Shown piece after piece: positions 42,415-55,664 of a stretch of DNA of 64,000 nucleotides; within the stretch, counting starts at the first letter, position 1, and the number at the start of each line of letters is the position of its first letter. The notes beneath the pieces were generated by a model. The model was given only the letters and a program-made list of their open reading frames with translations. It did not search any database and was not told where the DNA came from. The DNA lies in the NCBI GenBank assembly GCA_907163375.1, contig CAJQUW010014765.1, positions 62,001-126,000 on the forward strand, written 5' to 3'. The position numbers and the translations under genes are program-made. Source of the DNA: Prostheceraeus crozeri. Lineage: Eukaryota > Platyhelminthes > Polycladida > Euryleptidae.

Positions 42415-45400
42415 GTTTTATTGTGTACATTTCAAAAATCTGCAATGGTGCATTTCACCGCTGATCATTTTAATCACAAGGTTTTTCCTATTTATCTTGC
42501 GACTGTATGCAGATTTTCATAATATGTGTCAAAATTAGGAAACATTGCGATCTACAGTGCATTTTTATTTTGTGCGCACATGTGTCTCTGCTGTACTTTG
42601 AAGTTATTAGTTTTGATTCTTTCTCCACTTCTCAAATTCGCGCAATACTGATGAGTAAGTATTGTGCCTTATAACAATATCTAATGTACACAATGTAGCC
42701 TACCATGTACATTGTGCTTATTATACTTGTTGTGGCTTACAGCTGCATATCATGATAGATTTTGATTTTCATTCTCCGAAATGTGATCTTTAGACCTCCA
42801 TTCTGTCCTACGTCATCTTGCAAATATTCGCAATTTTCGTGTACTTCTTCATCACAAAATATCATATTCGTCCTGCGAGACGGCTCTTACCTAGAAGATC
42901 ATCCAACAAATATGCTGCACAAAAACGATTAGTAATCCAAGCAAGATTTGTTCAGCAAATTTGCGGATCCTCTACCTCGGCTAGGAACAGTTGTATTGCA
43001 GATGACTGCAGCTGCAATTGCATGACGAAGCACTTTGTCTTATATTGCACAATGCTGTCATGATCAGTCAATTCCGTTGTAATTTCTTCAAAACTGCATA
43101 AATGCGCATATCTCACATTTGGAAACAATTCCGACTGTATCTCCCATAGACATCGAACATCAACAACTCAACTAGGTCTAGACCGGACAGCTCCTATCCG
43201 CTTCATTGAAATTCGTGGCAAGGTCATTTGGTCGACCAAGAGAGGCTTTAATTCAGATATTTGTTTTAAGTTATTAAACTAGCTGTCCGCCAACTCAAGT
43301 TTTCGATATTTCTTGGAATTGCGAATTAACCATTTCTTCAAAATAATTCATGTGATATTGATTATGTATGATTCAATCGGACACCAGTAGTCTTTTGTGT
43401 TCTGTCTTGCTCGCACAATTGGAAGGTTTCTTTTAGGCGCAACTTTTCTCCGAATATTGCGTGACTGATGTGGCTACTGCAATCAGGAATATAGCAAGAT
43501 AAACATATCGCAGTATAAAGATTATTGAGTGCCAGTATTGACTTGTTGCTTTTTCTTTCTTAAACTTTGTGCTTGGTCTTGCTTCGTTCCTTTCGGTTCT
43601 TTTTGGAAATTTAATGCTTTCTCATGGGAATCAAACTCATTTTCTAGATAAAATCGACTCCGAAACAACCAAAGTTAATAAAAATAATTTGACCGCTTCA
43701 TTATTTGCTGTGAATGATTTCTATTCTATATTTATGAGGCAATTTTTACGGTCCCCTCCGGTGTAATAACCACTGCCACTCTTTTGACCACTTTTTTGTG
43801 ATTATCTGAAATTCCTCGGCGTAGTTCGGTCAACTTCTGAAGCGTGTTCAGTCAACTAGTTCAGTCAACTTCTGAAGCGTTTTTGGTCTCTGAAAATGAA
43901 AGCATTCAACCACTACGACGATTTACTGTCACTTTCCCACTTGTCAGCATGTTTTGCTTTCAAAGCCATGTCAAGCAAAACTGAGCTTTCTGAAAAACAG
44001 AAAGCCTCACACTAGACAGGAGGCTCGCTGTTGTTGGCTGATGCAGTAGATTTGTAGTATGCAAGTAAACTAATTTTTAAATGGACCAAAGGTAACCAGA
44101 ATACTATTGAAAAAAATATGTCGAATAAAATAAAATGAATTCAAGATTGCCACCCAAATAAAATATCTAGAACCGGGAAGTATTCCGCTATCACCCTGGA
44201 TTTCCCGATGCCATATCATGTCCAGTACTATAAACAGTAATCACAGTCTTGTATGTAGTTGTACATGTACAATACATTTCATTACCTGTTCATGCCAATT
44301 CATGAGAGAGAGATAGCTTTCATCTCAATAGTCAACCAAAATTCTAAGCTGATTCTGCAATTTTATTTCTATCATAGGCCCAGAGCGTGTTTTTTGGAAT
44401 GATTCATATTAAGGCTAAGCGCTAGCCGCACCTTCTCGCACCGATAAACCGTTCGATGCACTGAAAATTGTAAAACGTTACACCGAAGCATAAGTTAAAG
44501 TATAGCTAACATGTAATTTCGTTCCCATTCTCATTTGTCCTATGATGGTGAACTAAGACTTCAAATTCTTAAAAGTGTGATCCATGTTTTGCAATTTAAT
44601 GAGAATTTTATGAAGTACCAGGAAAATTCTTTGAGCACTAAACAATATGACTCATATCTTTTTATTTAATTTTGCCAAAACTTGCAAATGGTCCTCATCA
44701 TGTATACGCATCCCGTGTGCCTCTATGATAGCTGTAATGGATTTTTTTAGACCAGATCTAATCAGAAATATTGGAGATGTGGAATAAATAATGGTGAAAG
44801 TTAAAATGATTAAATAGCTAGGTCATTGGTTCATGAAACGTTGGGTTTTTAATAGATTCTTTTTAAATGCACATAGGCCCTAAATTCTTTCACCCGGCAT
44901 CCAAAACATCAATGAAGAGTTTCTCAAGCAAAACAAAGCACTCTCTCTATCTGAGATGCTACGATGTCATTCGGGCGGATCTCTGGACCCACGAATGCTA
45001 CGATACATCTTAGCAAGATGGGCAAGTGCAGGGTATGGAGTACCGGTATTCATTAACGGAATACTCACTATGAAATTCCGAATTTCTGAGATCGCGGTTT
45101 TTGAGATTTCGTGGTCTAAAATGATCTATCATGAACTTGAATTATCTAAAGTACTTCTACTTATAATGTCAGCTATAGTATTGCTATGCGTATCACAATT
45201 ATACGATGAATACAGGAAACATGCCATTACTGCGGTTGAAAACTGAAGGTATTTAATTACTTGGAAAATCAAGCGTTAGATGTAGAGCAGCTTGGTTCTC
45301 TTCACTTTCTAAATACAACACATAAAAGCTATCGAACTCCCTATCCAATCAACAGGTAAAAATCTCAGGTCCACGATCTCTAATTTGATCCGACCGTCCT

Positions 45401-45597
45401 TCAGCCTGTTTTAAGTTGAATTAAAGCCCTAGTAAATTAGTCTGTGATTCTAGTCAATTTCTGACTCAATTTTAGATGAGGATTTTCAGTTTTTAGTGAT
45501 CCCAGAATAAGCTAAGGTCTACTAAGTCAAAAATGCCTAAAACACAAGTTTTGACTTAACAGACAGTCGCTTGTAAAGATGATTTTGACTGGGTTTG
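42415..45597. other. No supported gene (3.2 kb before copy B)
   Basis: AT-rich. A short direct repeat GTTCAGTCAACTTCTGAAGC lies near 43826-43880. An open frame at 44956-45246 (PRMLRYILARWASAGYGVPV) has no known motif and a hydrophobic C-terminal third; it is not claimed. If the duplication is a 45.6-kb tandem repeat, this is the right end of unit 1. Confidence 0.5.
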
Positions 45598-46591
45598 CTG
45601 CTTTTGAAGATGATTGGTGCAAGAAATGATTCAAGGATCAGAAGTTTTAATACCTTTCATGTCCATATAGATATGTCTCACAATGAAAGCATTAAAATCT
45701 GAAATAAGATTTCACAGAATTAAACCTACATCATGAAAGCACATTTTCAATGTGCATATGTAAATATCTCACCCAAATCAACTTGTATTAACTGAATGCG
45801 ACTAATCAATAAATTGATACAATATTTCTATACATCTAGATTATTGAACTTGGCGTATAGACATTTTATAACTTTGTTAGTAGATGTGACTTACATGTGT
45901 TGCTTTAGATATAAATTTGATTAAAAATCATACTGATTCTGTTTTTGCTGTATGTTGCACATGGAGGTCAATGTATATGTATTGGAGTTGAAAAGATCCA
46001 CTCCGGTGATACAGGAGTTCTGATGCAAACGCTGACTCTGGATCTACACAGCGACAAGCGGGGAATTAATCTAACCAAAATAGCAATCTTAAATTTCAGC
46101 TTGTTTCTGCAGACATACATGTATATGATAGTGATAAATCGCAAGAATTGAATTTTCTGTGGTATTTTGTTTTCGCATATTTGGACATCAGTGCAGCAAA
46201 TAGCTGTTGTTAAGCAATGATTTAAGCGTGCGTTTGTCTTTCAAAAGCAAGGTGCTGTATAATTTTTTAAAGACCAACTTATACTTTCAAAATTCTGAAA
46301 AGCACTGAACACATCTACAACAAAATCACTGACTGTCATATATTGACAACATAGATGACCACTACAAATGAAACCTCAAGATTTGTGAATTGGTAATGAA
46401 AGCACTGATTGATGCATGTATACATGTTTTGATGATAGCTAAGTCTGTAAGCTTTTGCATCTTCCAAAATCTCTGTTACACTGAGACTGGAGATTCGAAC
46501 TCCAGATGCATGAAGACCGACAAGATGCTGATAGATGGCAATTGATTATCTCCTACAGGCCTGATTGTTTGAATAGTACGCCAAGGAGTGC
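45598..46591. other. Copy B counterpart of 1-2395, without the mariner
   Basis: The site matching the mariner insertion is intact near 45952 with one TA. No gene. A small frame at 45945-46151 is shared with copy A but looks random. Confidence 0.6.
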
Positions 46592-47208
46592 TAACTAAGA
46601 TTTTGAAGAATTTTCTGTTTTCTCATGAGAATTTAGGTCTAGATCAAATATTTTAGATCAATAACATTGAGTAGAAAATTCATTTTTTAAAATAAAATCG
46701 TAGGAATGATAATATGGTAACGGGGGCCCAACGTCGTTTTTGAGGCTAAATTATAGTTACTTCCTAGCTTGCTGGTCACTCTTCTTATTATCTAATCAAC
46801 AAAATGTGGAATAGGCCCCGATTATAAATTTGCAAAGGAATAAAGATGCGAGAATCCGAGCTGTTATCTGTACAGGGGTGAACCGAACTTACTTTGGCCG
46901 GCTTTGACGCACTGGCGCGTACTTGGCTTCTGAAATTCTAGAAATAAATCACGTCTGCCGCGCAGGTAACGTATCTGGCGGCTCGTCTCGTCTCACCTTG
47001 GCTTCGGCGCGCCTAACCTCATCTTCGGCGCAATTTTTTCAGGTAAAACATCATAAATCTGGCGCACTCGAGCTTCGGAAGAATCTAAAAATGAAAACTC
47101 TAATGCGCTCTATGTTCAGATTGCAGATGGGAGTGGTCATCACTACGCCTGGTCCGGTGCAATTTTGGTCTTGCGGCTAATGCACCGGCAGATCAGCTGA
47201 ACCGTTGA
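46592..47208. other. Copy B-specific 617-bp block, CpG-richer
   Basis: Present in B and absent in A (junction near 2393). The right half has repeated CTTCGGCGCGCC and CTTCGGCGCA words. No terminal repeats, target duplication or coding signal were found; it may equally be a deletion in A. Confidence 0.55.
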
Positions 47209-47361
47209 CATTGATTGCTGCATAGGCAGATACAGGAATACAGGAAACAAATTATCTACAAAAAATCGCTTAAAGAGAGGAAATGAGCTTGCCATGCCAC
47301 AAGGGTCACTAAGTTCTTCAAAACAACTTAGAAGACGATGAAAAACAAATCAGCCTTTCAA

Positions 47362-47508
47362 TTAACAACAATGAAATTAAATAAACGATAGATCAAATTG
47401 CCATGCAAAAGATGTGCGGCTGGTAGGATTCGAACCAACTGAGCTACGAGCCCCTTACGCGAGTCTGTCAATTGGTAGGATCAAACCCTCACCACCACAC
47501 ATCAGTTG
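47362..47508 (-). mobile_element. tRNA-derived (SINE-like) insertion, copy B only
   Basis: Insert of about 147 bp flanked by TCAA (47358-47361 and 47509-47512); copy A has the empty site at about 2535. On the minus strand, GGGGCTCGTAGCTCAGTTGG is the start of a tRNA with an A box, followed at once by GGTTCGAATCC, a B box; the middle of the tRNA is missing. Just before it is a second tRNA-like tail, GGGTTTGATCCTACCA. It is not a functional tRNA. It may be a SINE head or a retroposed tRNA pair. Confidence 0.65.
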
Positions 47509-47700
47509 TCAAGACACACTCTGATGCTTATTTCTTTTTATACTGAGTTATTTTGAGTTATCTAGAGATACGAAACATGAGGCGCGGCAATAGAAGAATG
47601 AAGAATAGTGGGCAGGCTCATCCAGTGAAATATGCACTGCCTTAGTGAGTTTACATGTGGAAATACAACATTTACATGATGTCTGACTTATCTTTTTGAC

Positions 47701-48370
47701 ATGTCTTTACAGACATATCATTACATATTGAGTATTTTGTCAGCCACTATGTGTGGGACCCCGCTCGTCTCGGTTGAGTGTTCAGGTCAGGGGTCGCTTG
47801 TTTTTTTCTCGCCTGGATTATGGAAGTGTCGTCGTTACTGGAATTCCCGAGATTCAGCAGAGGCGACTGCAGGCTATTCTGAATGAATCCGTTCGACTGC
47901 TTTGCTCTCCAGAATTTGGTGTAAGTTTGCCCCCCCCCTCATGAAGGATCTTGGTTGGCTCAAGTTCCCAGACCGAATGGACTACAACACAAGTTGCCTC
48001 ATCCATCGCTGTCTGCATGGGAACGGACCATTCTATTTGACTGAATCCCTGGACTTGGCGACTGAAAACAGCCACAAAAGAAAATTGCTCAACACTCGTA
48101 GCCTCTCCCTTTTCGTGCCTCCAACATCTCACAAGACACTTGGGGATCGAGCGTGGTCTGCAGTTGCACCTCTAGCGTGGAACTGCATCCGTTAAGGAAT
48201 CAGGGACATTATGAATTTTGCCTCTTTCACCAATGCTCGGAAAGATGATTTTCTATACCGCATTTCCTAACTTTTCTGTCTAAATGTTGCTTTTTATTTT
48301 ACTTTGTGTACATGCTTTTGTTAATGTGGCCTTAATGTCACTGACGAAACGGCACTAAAAATAAAAAATC
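47701..48370 (+). mobile_element. 5'-truncated CR1/L2-like LINE, copy B
   Basis: Same fragment as 2738-3410, about 97% similar, with the RT-end words FSRLDYGSVVVTGIP and GDRAWSAVAPLAWN. A run of nine C at about 47931-47939 is longer than in copy A and shifts the frame, so the frame is split in B but not at that point in A. Confidence 0.8.
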
Positions 48371-49070
48371 GTGCTCTCTCTCTCACTGCTACAATTAACC
48401 ACCGTGTGTAGCCTCAGCTATAGTGCATCATTAGTTCACTTGCAATTCACGGTGCAGTAGTATGATTGCAGTTATATGATTTACCTCCACTTTTCCAATT
48501 TTTATCCATCGGCTTCCTATTGTTTTATAGGATCCATCTTTAAGTTCCTCAACATATGCTGACCATTGTCCTCTATTTCCAATAACAGCATCTGTAGTCG
48601 GTACAGACGATATAGACGCCTGTTTCGAGTGTTTGCGGCAGCGTTTGGAATCCAAGCAAGTATAGTGTGCTAAAAGTAAGAATGATTAGTGTTACAGGTC
48701 TCAAGATTTAAATTTTTACCACTAATTGTGCCAAAGCTGATCAATTTCAATTCGTTGCCACCATAAAGATCCATTGAGGTCTTTTAACTGATTGATCCAA
48801 TTCCTACAAAAGCATTACACTTGTGCATTTGATGATTAGAGAACTCCATCAGTCCTCATCAGGACTGTTTTAACTTATGACATAAATAAGCAAGCATTAT
48901 AGCTGTTATAAATGGCTGGTGGGATGATTTTCATCATCGTATGAGAATTGATGGATTACTGTCATGAATGTCTCAAGCCTGATCGAAAAAAATGATCTAA
49001 TGCAAATGATGATAAGTAGACTGCACATATTTAGTTTCTTCGCTTTCTCTGATAATCAGCTATGTACAGG
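48334..49070. repeat. Internal repeat block B1
   Basis: Counterpart of A1 (3371-4100). The minus-strand exon-like frame at 48431-48655 is intact (DSKRCRKHSKQASISSVP). The alternative frame ends at TAG after MDPIKQ. Confidence 0.88.
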
Positions 49071-49220
49071 GGGGACATTTCATCTACGAAAGGATCATCT
49101 CAGCTGATGTGCAAGGTCGTTCAAGGTCAACGTTTAAAATATTAGAAATATTTACTTTTGTTTAATGTAACTTGCTTGTGGTTCTACGCTAGGAGCTACT
49201 GTAGTATTTATAGCACTTAC

Positions 49221-49553
49221 CATCAACGGGGGCGTCGATCCGGGCGAGTCGTCGTCGGCCTCGTCCTCCCAGCGTACACGCAGTCGCCGAGGTGAAGCGG
49301 TGCCTATACTAGGCGGGTGTCTCCACGGGCTTGCCGGTGGGTCGATCTCCTTAACGGTCGGCTTCCGCCGAGGCGAGTCTCCCGATTTGGTTCGGGGTAA
49401 TTCTCCCGGCTGTCGTCGGGGTGAAGAAACAGCAGCCTCAGAGTCTCGTGGCTCCGGTTTAATGACTAGCTGCTGCGCGCGGGAAACAATCTCCTCCGCT
49501 AGAATAGAGATGTCATCATCGTCAATAAATAAATCATCCCCACATTCTGCCAT
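49221..49553 (-). CDS. GC-rich first-exon candidate (copy B)
   Basis: Counterpart of 4241-4573, start MAECGDDLFIDDDDISILAE, with few replacements. The donor is stronger here: TTGATG/GTAAGT. The intact frame and better donor suggest that B, rather than A, would be spliced if the gene is real. Confidence 0.45.
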
Positions 49554-50424
49554 GTTGCCCAGAATTGCTAGAACAAGCAATCCCGACCAAGATCACAAAA
49601 ACTCTGCTCACCTGAACATTGCTAGCAGGTAGTAAAAACAATTCCCGCGAAAAGTACAGGCAATTAAAAAAGTAGTGCAGTAAAAGTCAATAAAATTAGT
49701 TCACTTAAACACCCTTACCTTACAGTAACAAAAAATTGTAAATAATTATCTAAGTAATGTTATGGAATAGTATTAGTAGTTTATAGTAAATGTCAAATAA
49801 TGAGCTCATGTTTTGAAATTATCAGCTGACGATCTAAACATGAATATATCGCAAACTATGGAATGAACTATTTCGTAATTGTTTAATCGAAGCCAGTCAT
49901 TACGGCTGCATTTGAAATTGTCAGTCTTACTATAAGATTTGCTTATGGTGGAATCAGAATGTGTGCATCAGCAATTGCTTTAAGTAACTATTTCAGCAAC
50001 TGTGCACTTAATGGCGATGTCACTTTCTTACGAGTGACTGACTACCTCAGGGGGAGAAATGTGGTACGTGTTCCTATAGGGTCGCAAGACTAATTATTAA
50101 CAAGTACCAAGTAGATAACGAGTTAAACTAAAAATATTCAACATGCTCGAAGCTTTTTCAAATATTCAATGAATATTCCTGAATCAAGTGCTGAAATGTA
50201 ACTGAAGGGGTATTTGGCTTGACATTTTGAAGGAAGCACACCTAGTGGAATGGGGTTTCATAACAGATTGAAGTTGACTCTGACGTTGGTTCGGGTTTGG
50301 TTCTCCCTCCTCCTCCACTTCCTACCTCGCATGGCCTCCTGCTGGCTGTCTACAACACAAATGAAATGGAAATCTGTTAACTGATTACGAATCCGTCCAG
50401 CTGTATTACACCAATAGACTATAT
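49554..50424. other. Upstream region of the copy B minus-strand exon
   Basis: Nearly identical to 4574-5463, with about 240 bp (near 49820-50060) showing almost no difference. It lacks a 20-bp stretch present in A near 4760. No gene. Confidence 0.5.
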
Positions 50425-51073
50425 GAGGGATGCGGAGTCCCTGAGTCCTATCATTTTTGCTGGAGTCGGAGTCCTATCAAATGACTCAAAGATGTCAACT
50501 TTCTTCATCAAACAAAAATTCAGTCGAGACAGCATTGCATGCAAAGCTTGTAATAGTTGAGGGAATGAACCGTGATAGTGAAAAAAGGATTGTCCTTTAC
50601 TCGGTGATTTAGTAGAGAAGACAAGCCTTCCTGGCCTTGATCACACATATGCACCAAAGGTCACATCAGAGACGAAAATGAAATGCTAGTTTGTCTGGAG
50701 AACATTGCCTCTTACCCTTACGTTAGATTGTGTGTAATGTCTCCCCCAAAGCGCATATTGAAATCGAAAGTGCACTCATATTTTTTGAAGGATGGGGGAT
50801 TTACCTGACTGGTAGAGACTGGAGAAAACCGTGTATTGCATACATCAACAAGATGGGAGGAGCCGAGTCGCATGCTTCCAACTTAAAGCGACATTTGATC
50901 AATTTTCACCGAAAATGATTGATAATTGATCTATCAATTATCACTAAATATAGGTTCAGGTAAGTCTATAATGATCTATGATGTAGGTTACCAGTCAATT
51001 TTTCAAAATAATCTTTACATACTTGACACTCGGAGTCGGAGTCCTATTAAAATGATAGGACTCCGCATCCCTG
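50425..51073 (+). mobile_element. hAT-type remnant with BED-finger exon, copy B
   Basis: Same ends, the same flanking 8-bp duplication and the same split BED finger as 5464-6099. It is 13 bp longer because of a short extra stretch near the right end. Inserted before the large duplication. Confidence 0.85.
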
Positions 51074-51584
51074 GGCTATATCCGAACACCTCACCACACC
51101 TACGACAAAAATGACCTCAACCATTCCAATCCTCATCCTCTAAACCAGAATTCATCCGCAGTGACTTCCAAGCTGTGCTTCAAACGCTGTTGTTGCAATG
51201 ATTTCAGGTAGATTGAAGTTTATTTAAGAAAAATGTAGATGACATTAAATTATGCTTAAAAGACACAGTTAGCATCGGGGTTGCTAAATGTGTTCCGGGA
51301 AAAGTCATTCTGCAGTTGGGCTAAGCTTCCCCGAACACCAAGAACACTATTCAGTCATATAGGCGTATGATTCATTTTCGCGGCATCATTGCATGCCGTT
51401 AGTCAGATTGTCATGTTAGATCAAAATTGTCCTCATGACCGCAGTTAATTATTTCTACTGAATGCTTGTAATTTCCAATGTCCCTTTTGGGCAAGTTGAA
51501 TAAATAATCTGTCAGTGTTCAGTGTCATTTCAATGAAATGACTAAACATAAGGCATATCTGATGAAGTTGACAACACTACACCA

Positions 51585-51785
51585 TTTCCATGTCTATTTC
51601 AGATATCTCCAAAACGATTTCAGATATTTCCCAATGAATTTTAGACATTTCCAGATGGATTTCAAATTTCTCCTAATGAGTTTCAGATATCTGTCAGAGG
51701 CTCAACTGTGAAGATATCTTAAAATCCATCTGGAAATGTCTGAAATTCATTTGTATAGATCTGAAATAGAAATTGAAAAGGTGCA
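51585..51785. repeat. Uninterrupted foldback, empty site of the copy A MITE
   Basis: Inverted arms of TTTCAGATATTTCC-like words around CTGTCAGAGGCTC. Related words recur at 52160-52345 in B only, forming a second foldback with TTTCAGATCTTTCC and AAGTCTGAAATTCATTT. Confidence 0.6.
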
Positions 51786-52152
51786 TTATCACCGGCTTGT
51801 CAAATTTCTTACTGTGCAACTGTATTTTTAAGTCGAAGTTTTTTAGAATCTGTAGTTCTCTCGCTTGCAGACGATCTGTTTAAATGTCTAGCAATCATCT
51901 TACACCGTTAAACTTTTGACAGTTTTGAAGTTTGATTCGAATTTTTAATTACTTGAAGGTAGAAAAATTCAAGACAATTGATATCAAAAGTTGCATCTGC
52001 ATTAGTGTACCATGCTTGCAAGGAATTACTACTATCAAATATTTGCTTCGGTACTATATTTAACGAAGGAAGTTTTCAAAGATAAATTCAAAGCTCTACG
52101 TGGATGCAAATCCATGCAAAAATTTGCATGCCATGTGTTATTCTTCCGACTG

Positions 52153-53142
52153 GTCAACTGCACCCTCCATGTCTATTTCAGATCTTTCCAACTGAATATC
52201 AGACATTAAATGAATTTCAGATATCTGTCAGAAACTCAACTTTGAAAGGATCTTAGATTCAACTGGAGAATCTCTAATTCATCTGGAAAAGTCTGAAATT
52301 CATTTAAGTAGATCTGAAATCGATTGGGAACTATCTGAACCATCTGAACCAGCTGGAAATGGAATGTGTAGTTTGTTCTCCACGAAGATATCGGACAATA
52401 CGCCAGAAGTTAGAAGCTATCATATAGATATTCTTCTACTCATCACAGATATCTTTAGTTTCCAAATATCTCACGAGTTTACAGTCTCTATCTTCCAATA
52501 TATGGTCGCTCATGTATAATGCTGTGTTGGACTGTGTGCTTGTGCTTCACATGTTCATCAACACATGGAGAATTTGTGTCATTGCAATCAAGGCTGCATA
52601 ATAAAGCTTAACTTTCAAGCCATAAACAGACTCCAAAATAAAGTGCATTATTTTTGCTCCAGATCTTTCACAATGCATGAAATTATACCCCTATTGTAAA
52701 GGGAAAAATTCACTTTGTCCCAAAAGATGTCTGTGTTATAATATTAAAAATGGCAACAAATTGCCACAAGCCACTGGTAGCAAAGGAATGCTCAAAAATC
52801 CACGGACGAGATTCGTATTGCTACGATTGTTTTAATCGAAATGATATGATGAAATCAAGAGTTTTAGAACAATTCTATTGATGTGTCCATGCCTCGGCTG
52901 TGATAGATAACGTAAAAATTATATCACAAAAATTCAAATTTCCTTATTTTTTAAAATCATTTTATTCAAAATAATGATCAAAATCACCAGTTTTATAGAC
53001 CCATTCTATTGGTGTGTAGCTGCCTCGTCTGTGGAAGCGGTCAACGCATAGGGCCTATCACAAAAAATCAGAACTTTCAAAATTTTCCAAAATTTTCCAT
53101 GGAAATTTTGATTCAAAATTTTCCGGAAAATTTTCATCACTA
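52153..53142. other. Copy B-specific stretch
   Basis: No similarity to copy A here. The first 190 bp is a foldback of the TTTCAGAT family. The rest is AT-rich; TTTTATAGACCCATTCTATT near 52990-53010 echoes the weaker TAGAACAATTCTATTG near 52865. No gene. Confidence 0.5.
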
Positions 53143-53149
53143 ATCGTAG

Positions 53150-53500
53150 GTGGATATAGGATTTCTCCATGCTATATTATAATGATAGTGAAATTAGGAG
53201 GATGGAATTGGAACGATCTGGAAAGAAGAAGAAGGTGACATTTGCAAGTGATTTAACGAAAAGTTCTATCAATAAAAGTGACTTCAGAAGGAAATTAGAA
53301 GAAGAGACGTTTAAACTGTTATGTGATCGGAACTGTATTGAGTGTTTTCAACGGGAACGATCCCTTCTCTTTTTACTGCAATGTTAGTAATGTTCTCATA
53401 TTACTGTGTTCTACATGCTAGGCCTATACATCCTTGGAAACTATATTTTGTCCCATCTGTCATCAGAACGTAATTTCAACAGTCCATGTATATCGTTGTT
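53150..53500 (+). pseudogene. IAP-type RING-finger exon, copy B
   Basis: Counterpart of 8311-8680. MELERSGKKKKVTFASDLTK and CIECFQRERSLLFL are kept. A 10-base insertion with stop codons interrupts the RING between the second and third ligand pairs. Unlike copy A, the end is in one frame from YTSLETIF through CPICHQNVISTVHVYRC. The two copies are thus broken in different places. Confidence 0.65.
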
Positions 53501-53709
53501 GATGAGTCATCATGCACGTTTATGATTGGTCACTATAATGTCTTTGTGTCACATATATCATTTGTAGTGAGTAAATATAAAACTTGAACTTGAACTTGTG
53601 TGACATTTCGATATAAGGAGGACATTGTACCGTTTTATTTCAAGCATAATTTGAGGCTGATACAATGTCAATCAGCATGTCGTTCACTACCTATATTCTC
53701 ATTTCAATT

Positions 53710-55224
53710 CAGAGGGTTTTTTAAAGCTAAACCCACTGGGTGGGCATTCTTCAGAAAAACATTTTTATGCCGATTTTGCAAATAAGCTGACATAGAATAT
53801 ATAGGACTATACATCTATGGCCTACAGTATGTGCATGTACATAGGCCTACATACATGCAAGTCCTACAACTACATGTATGTGCTACATTTGCAGTTTTTG
53901 TTACCACTTCTACTATCATTTTCAATTTCAGCCTGTTAGCTGTGCAAGCCTGCAATGTCTGTAAGGGAATCAGAAAACTATCAGTTCTATTTTCTAAAGA
54001 TTTTTTTTACAAACTTAAATTTAAATTTCAAAATTTGGCTGAGACCATCTCCGCGCTCGGCTTTTCAGGAAGTCAACTACAACACACCGCGGATCAAAGC
54101 ATGCCAATCTCGCAGATTGTGCAGATTACTGAACGAAATTTAATTTAAGTATATAAAAGTATATGCGGTACACACACATTTTGATAGTTTGTCCAAATGC
54201 ATAAAATGTTTCACTGAGATCACTTTGGATCTCCCCGGGTCGGATACACATCAATCACTGGTAGGGATCTCAGACATCACTGCCAGGGACGAATCCCTCC
54301 CATCCCCCTTACTTCGCACTCTGTTATGCGGTCGAATAAGATCACTTATGTTTTTTATTTTTCTTAAGTATTCCTTTCTTGAATCATTGTGAGTATGAGA
54401 CCTTATTTTTTCAATCAGGAATATAAAAGAGACAAACAGCCGAAACTGTCAACATTTTTGGAGCTGAGTGGTTGTTGTTTACAGGTAATGATTTTAATTG
54501 TTTATTTACTGCAAACATGTTGCAAGCCGTGAAAATTGACGACTCGTAGTCATAACCTCATATCACCAAATCTTTTGCAAGTATCATGCTTTTTCATATG
54601 CTTAAGATAAGTATTCAAATTAATTCTATTCAAGAGTGCTTGTTGATCCGACTGAGTTGTGAAACTGCAAGTGCGGCCGGTGTTACATGTCGCCGCAGGG
54701 GAATGGTTACGCCGTGAACCTTCTCTGCCAGTTATTAATCTTCTCTGGGCAGTACTGTACATGCATTTCACGTTTAAGTCTAAATTTGGTAAAGGATCTG
54801 TAAATTCAATTACATTAAAGCAGCAGGATATCACCTCTCGTACATCAGTTTGACATCAGCGCCCCCATGAATGCAAACATCATTTCTGGGGATTCTCTAT
54901 TTCTTGGCTTAGAAGTTCACACCTCAATTTATTTCAACATTGTGATAAGAAACCTTGATGTTCAATCTGGTTCAAACTAAGTTACATGATGACTTCGGAA
55001 GGAACAAAATTAGTCTATTTTAGTCTTTGTGCTTTTAGCAAATTGAATTGCCACAGAATTACAGTACGGCATAGATATTAGGTATGCTTCTTTAATATTG
55101 CATTAAAATGATAGTATAAAAGGGTTGCCCCCAAGAGCCCTAAAAATCGTAAAAAATGGAGGGGCAAATTCGCTCACTGGGGGGGGGAAACTGCCCCCCA
55201 GTTATAATGTTAAAAAATCCCCTG
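53710..55224. mobile_element. hAT-type non-autonomous element (copy B only)
   Basis: 1515 bp flanked by TTTCAATT (53702-53709 and 55225-55232). Tips are CAGAGGGTTTTTTAA (left) and CAGGGGATTTTTTAA (right, minus strand). Copy A has the empty site near 8830. A minus-strand frame (54834 to 54550) has Cys and His in NTGRTCSFTTQ and YLKHMKKHDTCKRF but no DDE domain. A G9 run near 55181 lies close to the right end. Confidence 0.88.
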
Positions 55225-55239
55225 TTTCAATTATTTACC

Positions 55240-55612
55240 GAAGTCAACTCTTCACCGGAATATATTCTATTCTGCCGTAAATATAACTGGCTATAAAGCG
55301 GATTTGGTGGATTTGATGGAGGAAATAGTTAAGTTTCCCCTGCGAAGAGGACGTTGTGGTGCAGAGAATGCTGATGAGAGTCGTGAACAACGCTCTTACA
55401 CGAGTTGCAAGATTTTGGCTCAATGAAGTATTTCGCCCACTAGCTCAAACTGAGATTTTGCCGGAATACTCTCGAAAACAAAACACTTGTCTCCATGACA
55501 TTATCACCTCCAGCTACTTTGACAAGAAGGGTGAGAAATGTGAAATTGGACTTGTTCACTGGACCACCATCAGTAAGCATCAATGTGGCTGCTCAAGGAC
55601 AATCTGAAGTAA
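55240..55612 (+). pseudogene. Unrecognised exon-like ORF, copy B
   Basis: Counterpart of 8852-9283. The codon that is TGA in A is CGA here (VVNNALTRVARFWLNE), but other small losses break the frame at about 55336 and near the end, and a 24-bp stretch encoding CHCSSILR in A is missing. Confidence 0.45.
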
Positions 55613-55664
55613 TCAATTTGCGGGCATACTATGCCAATATACTTAAGACTTTCCATTCAAAGCC

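Noticed and set aside
44956-45246. 96-codon ORF with a possible membrane segment
   Set aside because: No homology recalled, no start or poly(A) context. Kept only as a remark in the gap entry.
47419-47456. A functional tRNA gene
   Set aside because: The A box runs straight into the B box; anticodon and variable arms are missing, so it cannot fold as a tRNA.
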